64,000 bases of DNA, taken from positions 62,001 to 126,000 of the forward strand of contig NZ_NJFZ01000042.1 of NCBI RefSeq assembly GCF_002270355.1, in the 5' to 3' direction. The stretch's first letter is position 1. Each line of letters starts with the position of its first letter. The DNA comes from Flectobacillus sp. BAB-3569. GTDB taxonomy: Bacteria; Bacteroidota; Bacteroidia; Cytophagales; Spirosomataceae. The notes below the pieces were generated by a model. The model was not told the DNA's origin. It searched no databases and saw only the letters and a program-made list of their open reading frames with translations. The position numbers were made by a program, and so were the translations under genes. Positions 28,801 through 37,649 of the stretch are shown piece by piece.

Positions 28801-29124
28801 AGACAAAACATTGGTAAAGTAGCAGAGCGTAATGGTGGTGTAAATCCATTTTACTACACGGTTGATTTACGTTTAACAAAAGATATAAAAATTCTTAGTA
28901 GAACACTTTCAGTATCTGCCGACTGCTTCAACTTCATGAACCTTTTGGATAAAACTCAAGGTGTAAGTTATAACCATGGTAATATCAACTTGGTAACGAT
29001 GACTGGTTTTGATCAGACAACTAAAAACTATACCTACACTGTGGAAAGTGGCGCTGGTCGTAAGCAATCAACCGCAGGTGGAACTCCTTGGCGTATTCAA
29101 CTTGGTTTAAGATACGCATTCTAG
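25900..29124 (+). CDS. TonB-dependent receptor with carboxypeptidase-like N-domain
   Basis: A 1074-residue outer-membrane receptor from ATG 25900, with a signal peptide (LIFSVLFISFNSFSQ). A carboxypeptidase-regulatory beta-sandwich (about 40-125) begins ATILGKITDESGEIMPGVSV. A plug domain (about 140-260) with VTMDGVNARNMY follows, and then a long barrel closing on WRIQLGLRYAF. There is no neighbouring SusD partner, so it is not a standard polysaccharide utilisation pair. The following gene encodes a secreted phosphodiesterase, which suggests uptake of a nucleotide- or phosphate-containing product. The Oar-like layout (regulatory domain plus TonB receptor without SusD) is common in Bacteroidota. 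The ligand is unknown. Confidence 0.85.
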   Translation: MLTFTTSKNFSNLVKHLQTFLIFSVLFISFNSFSQGTDATILGKITDESGEIMPGVSVKVRNESTGFQTGTVTNAQGEFQLQQLPLGKPYSVTISFVGYQTTKFTDYVLNQGDKLRVNAQLKQSNTELKEVVVSANFVNKETERAGAAIAVTSLQMKQLPMEGRNFTALTALSPLQGKNGSFGGQRSSSTNVTMDGVNARNMYTNGAIGNGPYTISQEAIREYQVSTNNYDVTQGRQGGGSVNAVTKNGTNKTEGSAFFFQRANQATFLGNKLFPLASEYNINGTPRTTVFDQKQYGFSLGGALVKDKLHYFVAYDRQTETIPYQIAPVYNQTQEQNFGITKENLDKLIEVARAKYGMKSTQQYGDFSRQTEANALFVRLDWQINDKNKLTFRNNLTTWLSPNSSSDNSNINLLESWIGFKSQENSSLVSLRSSLSPDITNELKVQYQTVARDYIVNDDLPSANIPRAIITVRSVIPTASNPSATQTRTVQFGGQRFGTETTRDKTIQLANTTYLRKGAFNYKFGTDNMLTFLNSTIVNEMNGRFFFNSLQDFIDQKPSRYAREVPLVNPAVKQSLLDLALFAQVDFNPTPNLSAMLGLRYDATIFFRQGDANPKTETSLGIKTNNTLADYNNIQPRFQLTWDVKGRQKDIVKLGGGIFSAQPVSYLQLNNIQNSGTMVGSIDISGAGVPFPDFVSYRNNPATTPGIPAGASYVSTINAVSKDFQVPSIYKMNLSYNRFFNERFRAGVNLLWSKTVNNYVYYDRNIVDEPYFRLSNEANRGVYVPANTIPANGSTDWTQGRKDKNLGRVLELESTGVLDQYAIVLDASMKIGQDGYLSISYTKNDTKDNTSFNCCVANTSTFRPVVDDPRDQTVSYSDDQFSDKLVISAATPSVKGFQLGAILNGVGGTRYSFMVGGNKSLNGDFVLTNDLAFVFDPNNPSVPEPIRKGIQGLLDNPEVTESVKNYIRQNIGKVAERNGGVNPFYYTVDLRLTKDIKILSRTLSVSADCFNFMNLLDKTQGVSYNHGNINLVTMTGFDQTTKNYTYTVESGAGRKQSTAGGTPWRIQLGLRYAF

Positions 29125-29248
29125 TGGGTGTGAATTGTGAACTCATCATATCTTACCAAGTTGTCAATTTGACTTTAAGATTAAAATTCTGATAATTAGA
29201 TATTTATAATCACAATTCATCATTCACAATTCAGCACTCATACTCCTT

Positions 29249-29284
29249 AAGGCTGTTAGGGCATGTTTATACTCTAACAGCCTT
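29249..29284 (+). terminator. Hairpin between receptor and phosphodiesterase genes
   Basis: AAGGCTGTTAG (29249-29259) pairs with CTAACAGCCTT (29274-29284), followed by TCTTTC. It lies 32 bases upstream of the next ATG, so it may terminate or attenuate read-through into the phosphodiesterase gene. Confidence 0.75.
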
Positions 29285-29315
29285 CTTTCAAAATCCTACC
29301 TTTAAATATTCAAAA

Positions 29316-30653
29316 ATGAAAAAAGCTATTTTTCTAATGTTATTGTTGACCACGGTTTCGATAACATTTGCCCAAAAATCAAAGTATGTTGTTGTTATTA
29401 GTATTGACGGTTTTCGTCCAGACTTTTATCGTCAGGCTGAGTGGCCTACGCCAAACCTTCATGAAATGGCTCAACACGGTGCCTCTTCGGATGGTGTAAG
29501 AGGTGTATTTCCGACTGTTACTTATCCTTCGCACACTACGATTGTAACAGGAGTTTTACCAAACAAACACAGAATTTTTCATAATACTCCATTTGAGCCA
29601 ACTGGACAAACTGGTCGTTGGAACTGGGAAAACAACCTGATTAAATCAGAAACAATCTGGGATGCAGCGCATAAAAAAGGTTTAAAAACAGCCTCTATTC
29701 ACTGGCCTGTAACAGTGGGTACACAAACCGTAGATTATAATATTCCAGAAACTGAAATTGAAAAAAATGTAGCTGACCCATTAATTCAAATGCGCAAATT
29801 TGCCAAACCACAAGGGTTGTTTGAAGAAATTGAGCGTGAAGCAACGGGTAAACTAACTGCCAAAGCGATGGATAGCGATTACTTGACAATGGATGAAAAT
29901 ATTGCTCGTATGGCGGCTTATGTATTAGAAAAATACAAACCTAATTTGACGACTGTACATATTTTCAACCTAGACCATTTTGAACATAAAGAAGGTCGTA
30001 ATGGTCCAAGTGTCATGAGAGCTATCGCAGGTGCTGACCGTGCTGTAGGTAAAATTATGGAAGCTACCGAACGTGCTGGTATCAAGGATAGTACTACATT
30101 TTTGATTGTTGGTGATCATGGATTTGTGGATATTCATGCACAACTTTCACCTAATACATGGCTTGTAAAAGCTGGTTTGATGGAAAAGAAGAAGGATAGA
30201 GGAAATTGGAAAGCCACTTTCCATCCACAAGGCGGAATGGCATTTTTGTATTTGAAAGATAAAAATGACCAGCAAACACTTAAGCAGGTTCAGCAAATCT
30301 TGACAGATTTGCCAGCTAGCACTAAAAAGTTATTTGAGATAGTAAAGCCAGAAGATTACCAAGCTATTGGCGCTGACCCAGAAGCAGCTCTTGCACTGAC
30401 AGCCAAACAAGGATTTTCGTTCTCAGATTCTTTTGAAGAACCATTCCTAAAACCAGCCAAAGGCGGAACACATGGCTATTTCCCTAATTTCAAAGAAATA
30501 GAAACAGGATTCATCGCTTACGGCGCTGATATAAAATCTGATGTGGTAATTCCAACGATGGGACTCGAAGATATTGCGCCAATTGTGGCAAAATTGTTGG
30601 GACTATCAATGACCAACCTTGACGGTGTTTTGTATCCAAGTGTAGTAAAATAA
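29316..30653 (+). CDS. Secreted nucleotide pyrophosphatase/phosphodiesterase (NPP, alkaline phosphatase superfamily)
   Basis: A 445-residue protein with a signal peptide (MKKAIFLMLLLTTVSITFAQ). It has the NPP layout: VISIDGFRPD (D31, metal ligand), the nucleophile T69 in FPTVTYPSH, HIFNLDHFEHKEG, VGDHGFVDIH and a C-terminal GGTHGYFPNF, together supplying the two-zinc site. Such enzymes hydrolyse phosphodiester or pyrophosphate bonds of nucleotides and nucleotide sugars outside the cytoplasm. The preceding TonB-dependent receptor may import the product; this is inferred from order alone. Confidence 0.9.
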   Translation: MKKAIFLMLLLTTVSITFAQKSKYVVVISIDGFRPDFYRQAEWPTPNLHEMAQHGASSDGVRGVFPTVTYPSHTTIVTGVLPNKHRIFHNTPFEPTGQTGRWNWENNLIKSETIWDAAHKKGLKTASIHWPVTVGTQTVDYNIPETEIEKNVADPLIQMRKFAKPQGLFEEIEREATGKLTAKAMDSDYLTMDENIARMAAYVLEKYKPNLTTVHIFNLDHFEHKEGRNGPSVMRAIAGADRAVGKIMEATERAGIKDSTTFLIVGDHGFVDIHAQLSPNTWLVKAGLMEKKKDRGNWKATFHPQGGMAFLYLKDKNDQQTLKQVQQILTDLPASTKKLFEIVKPEDYQAIGADPEAALALTAKQGFSFSDSFEEPFLKPAKGGTHGYFPNFKEIETGFIAYGADIKSDVVIPTMGLEDIAPIVAKLLGLSMTNLDGVLYPSVVK

Positions 30654-30662
30654 GTTTTAAGA

Positions 30663-30717
30663 AAAAATGCAAAGGCACTGAAACATAAAATGATTGTTTT
30701 AGCACCTTTGCATTTTT
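30663..30717. terminator. Bidirectional terminator between convergent genes
   Basis: AAAAATGCAAAGG (from 30663) pairs with CCTTTGCATTTTT (to 30717). The stem extends inward with wobble pairs to about 23 bp around a 9-base loop. It separates the phosphodiesterase and helicase genes. Confidence 0.85.
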
Positions 30718-30747
30718 ACAAGATTGTTTTTTAACAAAAAATCCTAT

Positions 30748-33700
30748 CTATCCATGTTTTAGCAAGTTCAATAAATCATCTTTGGTCATTCCTTGCAACA
30801 TATCTTGGTCAGTTTTGATAAGCTCATTCGCCAAATGTTGTTTATTAGCCTGCAATGTCATCATTTTTTCTTCAATGGTATCTGGACAAATCAAACGAAC
30901 AGCCACCACATTTTTTTGCTGTCCTATCCGATACACTCGGTCAATCGCCTGATTTTCTACGGCAGGATTCCACCAAGGATCTATCAAATATACATAGTCG
31001 GCTTGGGTAAGATTAAGCCCTATTCCACCAGCCTTTAAGCTTATCAGAAATACCCTAATTTGGTCATCATTCTGAAATTGCTCCACCACCTTTGAGCGAT
31101 TTGTGGTTTGTCCTGTCAGATAACTAAAAGGGATATCTCGGAGTTGCAATTCTTTCTTAACCAACTCCAACATTTCTACAAACTGTGAAAAAACCAATAT
31201 TTTATGCTTCGGAGATTTGTTTTCTATTTCTTCAATCAAAACTTGCAATTTGGCCGATTCATGACCATAAAACTCCTCATCACTCAACAAAGCAGGCGAA
31301 TTGCATATCTGGCGGAGTTTGGTCAAACCTTGTAAAATATGTAATCTTTCCTTCGGAATATCCCCTTCTTTTTTTGTATTCAAATAATCCCAAAACTCTC
31401 GCTCATAAGCTTCATAAACCCTTCTTTGCTCAGTGCTCATTTCACAGTAAAGTACCATTTCAGTTTTTTCGGGAAGTTCTTTGGCTACCTGTTGTTTGGT
31501 TCTTCGAAGGACAAAAGGCTTGATTTTTTGTTGTAGTTCTTGAGCTCTTGGCAAGTCTTTAAACTTATCAATAGGCATGGAATAGTATTCTTTGAAAAAC
31601 CGCTTTGTTCCCAAAAGTCCTGGACAAGCAAAAGAAAACTGCGCATAAATATCGAAGGTATTATTCTCAATGGGCGTTCCTGTCATCACCAAACGATGTC
31701 GACTTTGCAACATACAAACAGCCTTATATCGCTGTGATTCAGGGTTCTTAATAGCCTGAGACTCATCCAAAACAATATAATTAAACAGGTATTTTCGTAA
31801 AAACTTTACATCAGACAAAAGTGTATGATAGGTCGTAATAACAACATCGTATTCCTCAAAACCAAGTGTATTTTCAGGACGATTTGGTCCGTGCATGACT
31901 AGCACCTTTAAAGTAGGCGCAAACTTTTCAATTTCTTTTAACCAGTTAAAAATCAAAGTAGTAGGCACAACCACCAAATTTGTTTTGAGGATGCTTTTTT
32001 CTTTTTGCCATAAAAATAAGGCTAATACCTGAAGCGTTTTGCCCAAACCCATATCGTCGGCTAAAACGCCTCCTAAACTCAACTGATTCAAATAAGCCAG
32101 CCAATTCAAACCCTCAGATTGATAACTCCGCAACTGAGCATGAAGTGAAGAGGTAACTTGGATAGGCTCTATCTTGTCAAGATTTTCAATCTTATCTTTA
32201 AAGTCTTTACTTAAAGCTTTGAGTTCTTGCGTCAACATTTCGGCATCAAAAAGTTCTTCAAGACTTCCCAAACGGGATTGTGGAACTCGTAAAGTTTCTT
32301 CGACTATTTCCCCAGCTTGAAAATATTCCGCAAATTTTGAAACCCATGACTCAGGCAAAATACCCAACGAGCCATCGTCGAGAGTAACATATTTTTCCTT
32401 GTTTTTAATTGTTTTCTGTAGGTGCTTCAACGAAACTCTCTGTTTCCCAAACTGAATTTTAATGGTCGTATCAAACCAATTCATCCCCGAATTAACCACC
32501 ACACTCACATTAGCCTTATGCGCGTTTAATCTACTTTTCTTAAATTCATTAAATCCTAGAATTTTGATTTGATGTTCTCGCCAAACCTCAAAGGCATCCA
32601 AAAACCATTCATTTTCTAAAAATCTTTTTCGGTGTAAATAAAAACTCTCCTGATGTAATTGTTCCTCAAAATCAGGATGTTGACGAATCAATATTCCTAA
32701 AAATCGTTGCTCTTCTGGTTCATTGCGTGGTAATGTAAAAGGTTTGCCTTTTCGGTCAATGGCATAAAGTTGTTTTTTGGACAAAACAGGAATTTCTACT
32801 TCGCCATAAACCATCGTTGGCGTCAGCAAGATATAGTCCTCATATTCAGATAAATAAATCATCTTAACCAAAGCTTGATTGAGATTTACCTCTTGAATTT
32901 GCTCAGGGCTTGCTGGTTTTAAATAGGAATATTTGACACGAACATGTCTTTCAAGCGGATCAAGAATCTCTTTTTGAAACTCCGTATATTTTGATTCATG
33001 TAAGACGAGGTAATAATTATGTCTTCTAAAAAAGGCAATTACTTTGAGAAAATGAAGATTATCTACCAAATACATCGTTTGATGAATTTGAATAAAATAG
33101 CCAAATTTTAAAGTCAAGTCTTGCAGAGGATATACCTGTCCATTTACTTGAAGGTATACCTTTATTTCATACATCTCATTTTGCTGAAAGACCTCCAACT
33201 GTAGCTCGATGGGAAGCGTACTCAATTGCACAGGCACAATCGACTGTGAGGCAATATTGACAGAAGTTTTATGATTATGATAAAAAATCGGTAAAGCCAA
33301 AGGATTTTTGACAAGTGCTTTCAAACTAGCTAAATCCTCTTCGGGAGGCGTCTGCTCATAATTATGCTGAAAGCGAGCCACAGCCATAAAAAACTTCAAT
33401 ACGTCGGGTTGGTCAATTTGCCAAATTTTATCAAGAGGTGCTCGTGAAATCAGCGGATTTTTAGGTTTTCCCTCCTTGGTAAAATCCGCTTGATATAGCT
33501 CTAAATGAAAATGATCAAAATATTTATGTAGTTTAAAAACTACAATCAGATTTTCTTGCCCTTGTGTATTGGACAAATGTTGCCAATGATTTGCCGACAG
33601 CAATTGGTCTTGCAATACCACTTTTGTGTCGTTGGTAAAAGCAAAAAGGGCAGGATTTTTGGGTAGAATATATGTTTGTTTTTCCTGATAATGTAAGCGA

Positions 33701-34124
33701 AAATACTTCATCAAATCAGGTTCAGCTTCCAAACCATAATCATACGCTTTGGCTCGTATTTTTCTAAACCTCAATGCTTCATCAAAAAAATCAGTAAGTC
33801 TTGATGCTTATGTACATTGTGCAAAGCCTGCGCCTGATGATCACACATTTTGAGTTTAGAACTCCCACAATTACAATGCGTTTGCAAGGAATCTCCCACC
33901 ATGTTGACTTGTATCAAATAACCCATCGGATGTTCAAATACAACCCAATTAATTTCGATATGACCAACTGGTAAATCAAAAAAGCCCCTGATACTTGTAT
34001 CAGGGACAGATTCGCTATGTTGAATTATCAAAATTTCGTTGAGGAGATGGATACTAAAAGCAGGAATCGTATAAACATTTCGAGGGTCATTCGCAAAAGC
34101 CGAACGGTGTACTGAATTCATCAC
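30748..34124 (-). pseudogene. SWIM zinc-finger SNF2-family helicase, split by a one-base frameshift
   Basis: Two leftward reading frames encode one SNF2 helicase of about 1125 residues. The 5' part (33771-34124, 117 residues) holds a SWIM finger (HCNCG, then MCDHQ). The 3' part (30748-33774, 1008 residues from a TTG) contains the helicase: VLADDMGLGKTLQVLALF (motif I), DESQAIKN (motif II), VMTGTPIENN, SLKAGGIGLNLTQADYVYL and RVYRIGQ (motif VI). The break is in the A7 run at 33784-33790 on the plus strand. One added T on the coding strand gives IFFDEALRFRKIRAKAYDYG, the normal continuation for this family. As written, the SWIM frame ends in LMKH and stop. SNF2/HepA-type proteins translocate on double-stranded DNA. 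A sequence error is likelier than a real split gene. Confidence 0.85.
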
Positions 34125-34202
34125 AAAGTCTGTTGGATTGAGCTACATAGATACAGTTTTTTTGTGAAAATCGCAAAGCAACACCTATCTCAACCCTCTG
34201 AC

Positions 34203-35057
34203 TTATTCTTTCAAGCTTTTCAAATAGGCAATACTTTGTGGCACTTGAATATTTTGGATAGGGCTTTCATCCTCGATAAAATAGTGCTTAATTCCTAACT
34301 TCTTGGCCTTTCTGATAATACCCGCAACGTCGATTTGCCCAGTGCCTAAAGTCACATCATTGGTTACGGGAGTCGAACCAGAATGGTTTCCTTGTACGCC
34401 TTTACGTAAATCTTTTACATGAAGCATTTTGAATCTAGTGGGATACTTATCCAAAAGTCCTTCGGGATTGGCGCCACCATGAAACGCCCAAAGCATATCT
34501 AGCTCAAAAGAAACGTACTTAGGATTGGTACGTCGAGCTATGAAGTCAAACAGCGTTCCATCCTGATACGGAATAAACTCATATCCATGAATGTGATAAC
34601 AGAAAGTAATACCATTTTCAGCCAAAACTTTTCCGACTTTATCAAAATCTTCTACCGCTTGTTGTGCTTCAAAAATATCAAAATCATCCTTGTGAGGTAT
34701 CCATGCCACCATCACGAACTTTGCACCTAGTTTTTTGGCATTTTCAACCACACTCATAGGATTTGCAACAATCTCTTCATACCCAGCACCTGTCGAAGGA
34801 ACCTTTATATTCCTATCTTTCAATAATTTAAGATACTCCGTTGCTTCCATTCCTTTTGGAACATTCCCTTCTAGTTCGGTGATTCCTAGGGCTTTGATGG
34901 TATCGAGTGTGGCTACTACTCCATTTGGAAAGCTATTTCTAAAAGTATAGGCTTGCGCACCAATAGGAAATGTGTAAAGTTTTTTGGTTTTTTGTCCGAA
35001 CGTGTTTAAGCCTAACAGCAAAAACAACAAAAGCTGTAAATGTGAAATTTTTCTCAT
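34203..35057 (-). CDS. Periplasmic sugar phosphate isomerase/epimerase-like TIM barrel protein
   Basis: A 284-residue protein with a signal peptide (LQLLLFLLLGLNTFGQ). The xylose-isomerase-like AP-endonuclease 2 fold is shown by ELEGNVPKG, VMVAWIPHKDDF, TFCYHIHGYEF, VSFELDMLWAFHGG, FKMLHVKDLRKG and HYFIEDESP, which provide Glu/Asp/His metal ligands in the usual order. Exported members of this family act on sugars or inositols, often beside ThuA and dehydrogenase genes, as here. It is divergent from the FAD oxidase gene. The exact substrate is unknown. Confidence 0.85.
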   Translation of the reverse strand: MRKISHLQLLLFLLLGLNTFGQKTKKLYTFPIGAQAYTFRNSFPNGVVATLDTIKALGITELEGNVPKGMEATEYLKLLKDRNIKVPSTGAGYEEIVANPMSVVENAKKLGAKFVMVAWIPHKDDFDIFEAQQAVEDFDKVGKVLAENGITFCYHIHGYEFIPYQDGTLFDFIARRTNPKYVSFELDMLWAFHGGANPEGLLDKYPTRFKMLHVKDLRKGVQGNHSGSTPVTNDVTLGTGQIDVAGIIRKAKKLGIKHYFIEDESPIQNIQVPQSIAYLKSLKE

Positions 35058-35179
35058 AATTAATCAGGAATTTTGAAGGGGTATGTACAGTAAGTTTTCC
35101 GCAAATTACTCTTTAATAATTAATACTTTATCTTGCTTTAGTATTAAAATAATCAAAATTTCAAATCCCCTTATTAACT

Positions 35180-36511
35180 ATGAATAAACGTACCTTTCTT
35201 AAATCTTCTTCCCTGATGTTGGGAAGCGCTTTTTTACCCAAAATGATACTAGCTAACGATACTCCTCGCACCAACTGGGCAGGTAACTTACAATACAATG
35301 CCAAACAATACTTCGAACCCCAGACGATTGCAGAAGCACAAGAGCTTGTCAAAAAAACACCCATTATTCGTGGCTTGGGTAGCAGACACTCTTTCAATAG
35401 CATTGCTGATACACCAGCTGCTCAGATTTCGTTGAAATCAATGCAGAAAGTTTTATCCATTGATAAAGCAAACAAAGAAGTAACCATTGAAGGAGGTGCC
35501 ACCTATGGTCAAATCTGTAAAGAAATCCACGAAGCTGGATTTGCGCTAGCAAATTTGGCCTCACTACCACACATATCCGTCGCAGGGGCATGTTCAACAG
35601 GAACACATGGTTCTGGTGTAAAAAATGGAAACTTGGCTACCAGCGTACGAGCCCTCGACATTATTACAGCGAAGGGCGATATCGTTAGTTTTTCAAAAAA
35701 CGAAAATAATGATGCATTAAAAGGATCTGTAGTTGCTCTTGGTGGTTTAGGTATTGTTTCAAAAATGACTTTGGCATTACAAGACACCTTTGAGATGAAA
35801 CAGTTGGTCTATCAAAATATGCCCATGTCGGCTTTGGAGAAAAACTTTGAAAGTATCGTTTCAAATGGCTATAGCGTGAGTTTATTTACAGATTGGCGTA
35901 ATAAAAATGTCAATCAAGTATGGTTGAAAAAACGAAGCGAAGATGTTTCGACGCCAGATGCGGAGTACTTTGGTGCAAAATTGGCCACACGCAATCTGCA
36001 TCCATTAGAGGACCTTTCGGCGGAAAACTGTACAGGACAAATGGGCGTATCTGGCCCATGGTATGAGCGAATGCCCCATTTCAGAATGGGCTTTACTCCA
36101 AGTAGTGGAAAAGAATTGCAATCCGAATATTTTGTTCCTTTCGAGCATGGTTACAAAGCCATGATGGCTATCGAAAAACTGCATGAAAAAGTAAGTCCAC
36201 ATTTATTTATTTCAGAAATAAGAACCATGGCTGGCGACGATCTTTGGATGAGTGCCAATTACCATCAACCATCCGTAGCTTTTCACTTTACATGGAAACA
36301 AGATTGGAATGCCGTTAAACAACTTTTACCACTAATCGAAGCGCAACTAGCACCATTCAATGCTCGTCCGCACTGGGGTAAATTATTTACTATGAACCCT
36401 AAAAAGCTTCAATCGCTTATCAAACCATTACCGCAATTTAAAGAGTTACTGGCTACCTACGACCCAAAAGGTAAGTTCAAAAATCCATTTATTCAACAGA
36501 ATCTGTACTGA
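35180..36511 (+). CDS. FAD-dependent sugar-alcohol/aldonolactone oxidase
   Basis: A 443-residue protein. The N-terminus has a Tat-like signal (NKRTFLKSSSLMLGSAFLP), with Lys-Arg rather than Arg-Arg. The FAD-binding PF01565-type domain includes IRGLGSRHSFNSIAD, with H70 at the position that covalently holds FAD in alditol oxidases, and HISVAGACSTGTHGSG. The C-terminal D-arabinono-1,4-lactone oxidase domain ends with ARPHWGKLF. Close family members oxidise xylitol, sorbitol or aldonolactones. It is divergent from the isomerase-like gene, with 122 bases between them holding a small inverted repeat (TTAATACT 35120-35127 and AGTATTAA 35140-35147) that may be an operator. Confidence 0.85.
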   Translation: MNKRTFLKSSSLMLGSAFLPKMILANDTPRTNWAGNLQYNAKQYFEPQTIAEAQELVKKTPIIRGLGSRHSFNSIADTPAAQISLKSMQKVLSIDKANKEVTIEGGATYGQICKEIHEAGFALANLASLPHISVAGACSTGTHGSGVKNGNLATSVRALDIITAKGDIVSFSKNENNDALKGSVVALGGLGIVSKMTLALQDTFEMKQLVYQNMPMSALEKNFESIVSNGYSVSLFTDWRNKNVNQVWLKKRSEDVSTPDAEYFGAKLATRNLHPLEDLSAENCTGQMGVSGPWYERMPHFRMGFTPSSGKELQSEYFVPFEHGYKAMMAIEKLHEKVSPHLFISEIRTMAGDDLWMSANYHQPSVAFHFTWKQDWNAVKQLLPLIEAQLAPFNARPHWGKLFTMNPKKLQSLIKPLPQFKELLATYDPKGKFKNPFIQQNLY

Positions 36512-36535
36512 GGATTAAGGTAGAATTGTGAATGT

Positions 36536-36636
36536 AAAATGACTAGTTCGAGACTAAGTCTTGAACTAGGTTTTGCTTCAGTTTTTAAACTGTTTTAAAA
36601 AATAAGTCCAAGACAAAGTCTTGAACTAGTCATTTT
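36536..36636. repeat. Long inverted repeat with internal direct repeat between convergent genes
   Basis: AAAATGACTAGTTCGAGACT (36536-36555) and AGTCTTGAACTAGTCATTTT (36617-36636) pair over 20 bp with one G:T mismatch. The motif AAGTCTTGAACTAG also occurs in direct orientation next to the left arm and in the right arm, so alternative hairpins can form. A smaller repeat (CAGTTT...AAACTG, about 36579-36592) sits in the middle. It probably acts as a bidirectional terminator. Confidence 0.75.
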
Positions 36637-36648
36637 CACAACTCATAC

Positions 36649-37392
36649 TTAAACGGCTTCTATGCTTGGTGCTTTAAACTTGTACAAGTAAGGAGCCTTA
36701 TTGGCTGCACCAGTGTACAGTTTTTCGATTCTTTCCAAAATATCCATGCCTAACATTTTTCGCTGAAAATTATTTCTTCGAAGTGGGTACCCCAAAACTG
36801 TCTCATAAAGACTTTGAAGCTCGGGCATAGTAAATGTTTCAGGCAATAAATTAAATCCCACCAATTTGGTATCCAAGTTGGCACGAAGACTCTCCAAAGC
36901 TTTATCAATCATTTCTCGATGGTCAAAAATCATTGGGGGCAAATCCTTTAAATCAAACCATGCAGCCTTGTCGCTGAAGGAATCTGGTGTTGGATTTACT
37001 TTTGAAAAATCTACCAAAGCATAATAGCCAATCGAAACGAAACGCTTGTTGAGCCAAGAATTTCTAAATTCCTCTGTATGTCCAAAATCAAGAATATCTG
37101 CCAAGGTATTGTTTTTGGAGCGCTCTTCATGACCAAATGTATGATATTGCTCCAAATAGATGTTTTCTAACCCTGTTCTTTCTCTTAAAATCCTCAATGC
37201 CGCTGGGTCGATACCTTCATCCATCCGAACAAAACCACCCGATAAACTCCACACACCCGAATCATGAACCCTCAAAAGTAAGACTTTTAACTGGTCTTGG
37301 TGAAAACCAAAAATGACACTATCTATTGATAGATGGGGAATAAAATTTTGTTTATTTTCCAAAAAACCATTCAAATCAATTTTTCTCTCCAT
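36649..37392 (-). CDS. Nudix-domain transcriptional regulator (NrtR/AraR-like)
   Basis: A 247-residue protein with an N-terminal Nudix domain (about 18-160) and a C-terminal winged-helix (about 170-235: FTMPELQSLYETVLGYPLRRNNFQRKML). The Nudix box is degenerate: GGFVRMDEG followed by ALRILRERTGL lacks the REUXEE glutamates needed for hydrolysis. This points to a ligand-binding regulator rather than an enzyme. Members control NAD or sugar metabolism, and the Bacteroides L-arabinose regulator AraR belongs to this group. It sits between the FAD oxidase and the ThuA/sorbosone dehydrogenase genes and is divergent from the latter. Control of these genes or of the distant arabinose operon is conjecture. 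Confidence 0.8.
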   Translation of the reverse strand: MERKIDLNGFLENKQNFIPHLSIDSVIFGFHQDQLKVLLLRVHDSGVWSLSGGFVRMDEGIDPAALRILRERTGLENIYLEQYHTFGHEERSKNNTLADILDFGHTEEFRNSWLNKRFVSIGYYALVDFSKVNPTPDSFSDKAAWFDLKDLPPMIFDHREMIDKALESLRANLDTKLVGFNLLPETFTMPELQSLYETVLGYPLRRNNFQRKMLGMDILERIEKLYTGAANKAPYLYKFKAPSIEAV

Positions 37393-37649
37393 GTGATACC
37401 TTCTACTTTTTAATTCGTAACTACAAGCTCAAAATAACTTTTATTGCTGTCAAACAAAGCACTTTGATTTTACTTTTTACTCTACACCATCGGTCTACAC
37501 AATCATGGCGGATAATTACAAATTTATGTAAATATTTTGCTACTTCTAAAAAATCAAGTATTATTGTCTCAAAATGGGAAAATAATAAAAATATACCTTT
37601 TAAGAATTTAACTTATCCAATTAACACAACCCTTCAGAACACTATTCCA

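Noticed and set aside
25900-29124. SusC/SusD-type polysaccharide utilisation locus at the TonB-dependent receptor
   Set aside because: No SusD-like gene follows; the neighbour is a phosphodiesterase, not a glycosidase.
35180-35260. A classical twin-arginine signal on the FAD oxidase
   Set aside because: The motif has Lys-Arg instead of Arg-Arg, so it is described only as Tat-like.
37464-37649. In-frame extension of the ThuA fusion upstream of its signal peptide
   Set aside because: Would place 62 unrelated residues ahead of a clear signal peptide, so ATG 37650 is preferred.
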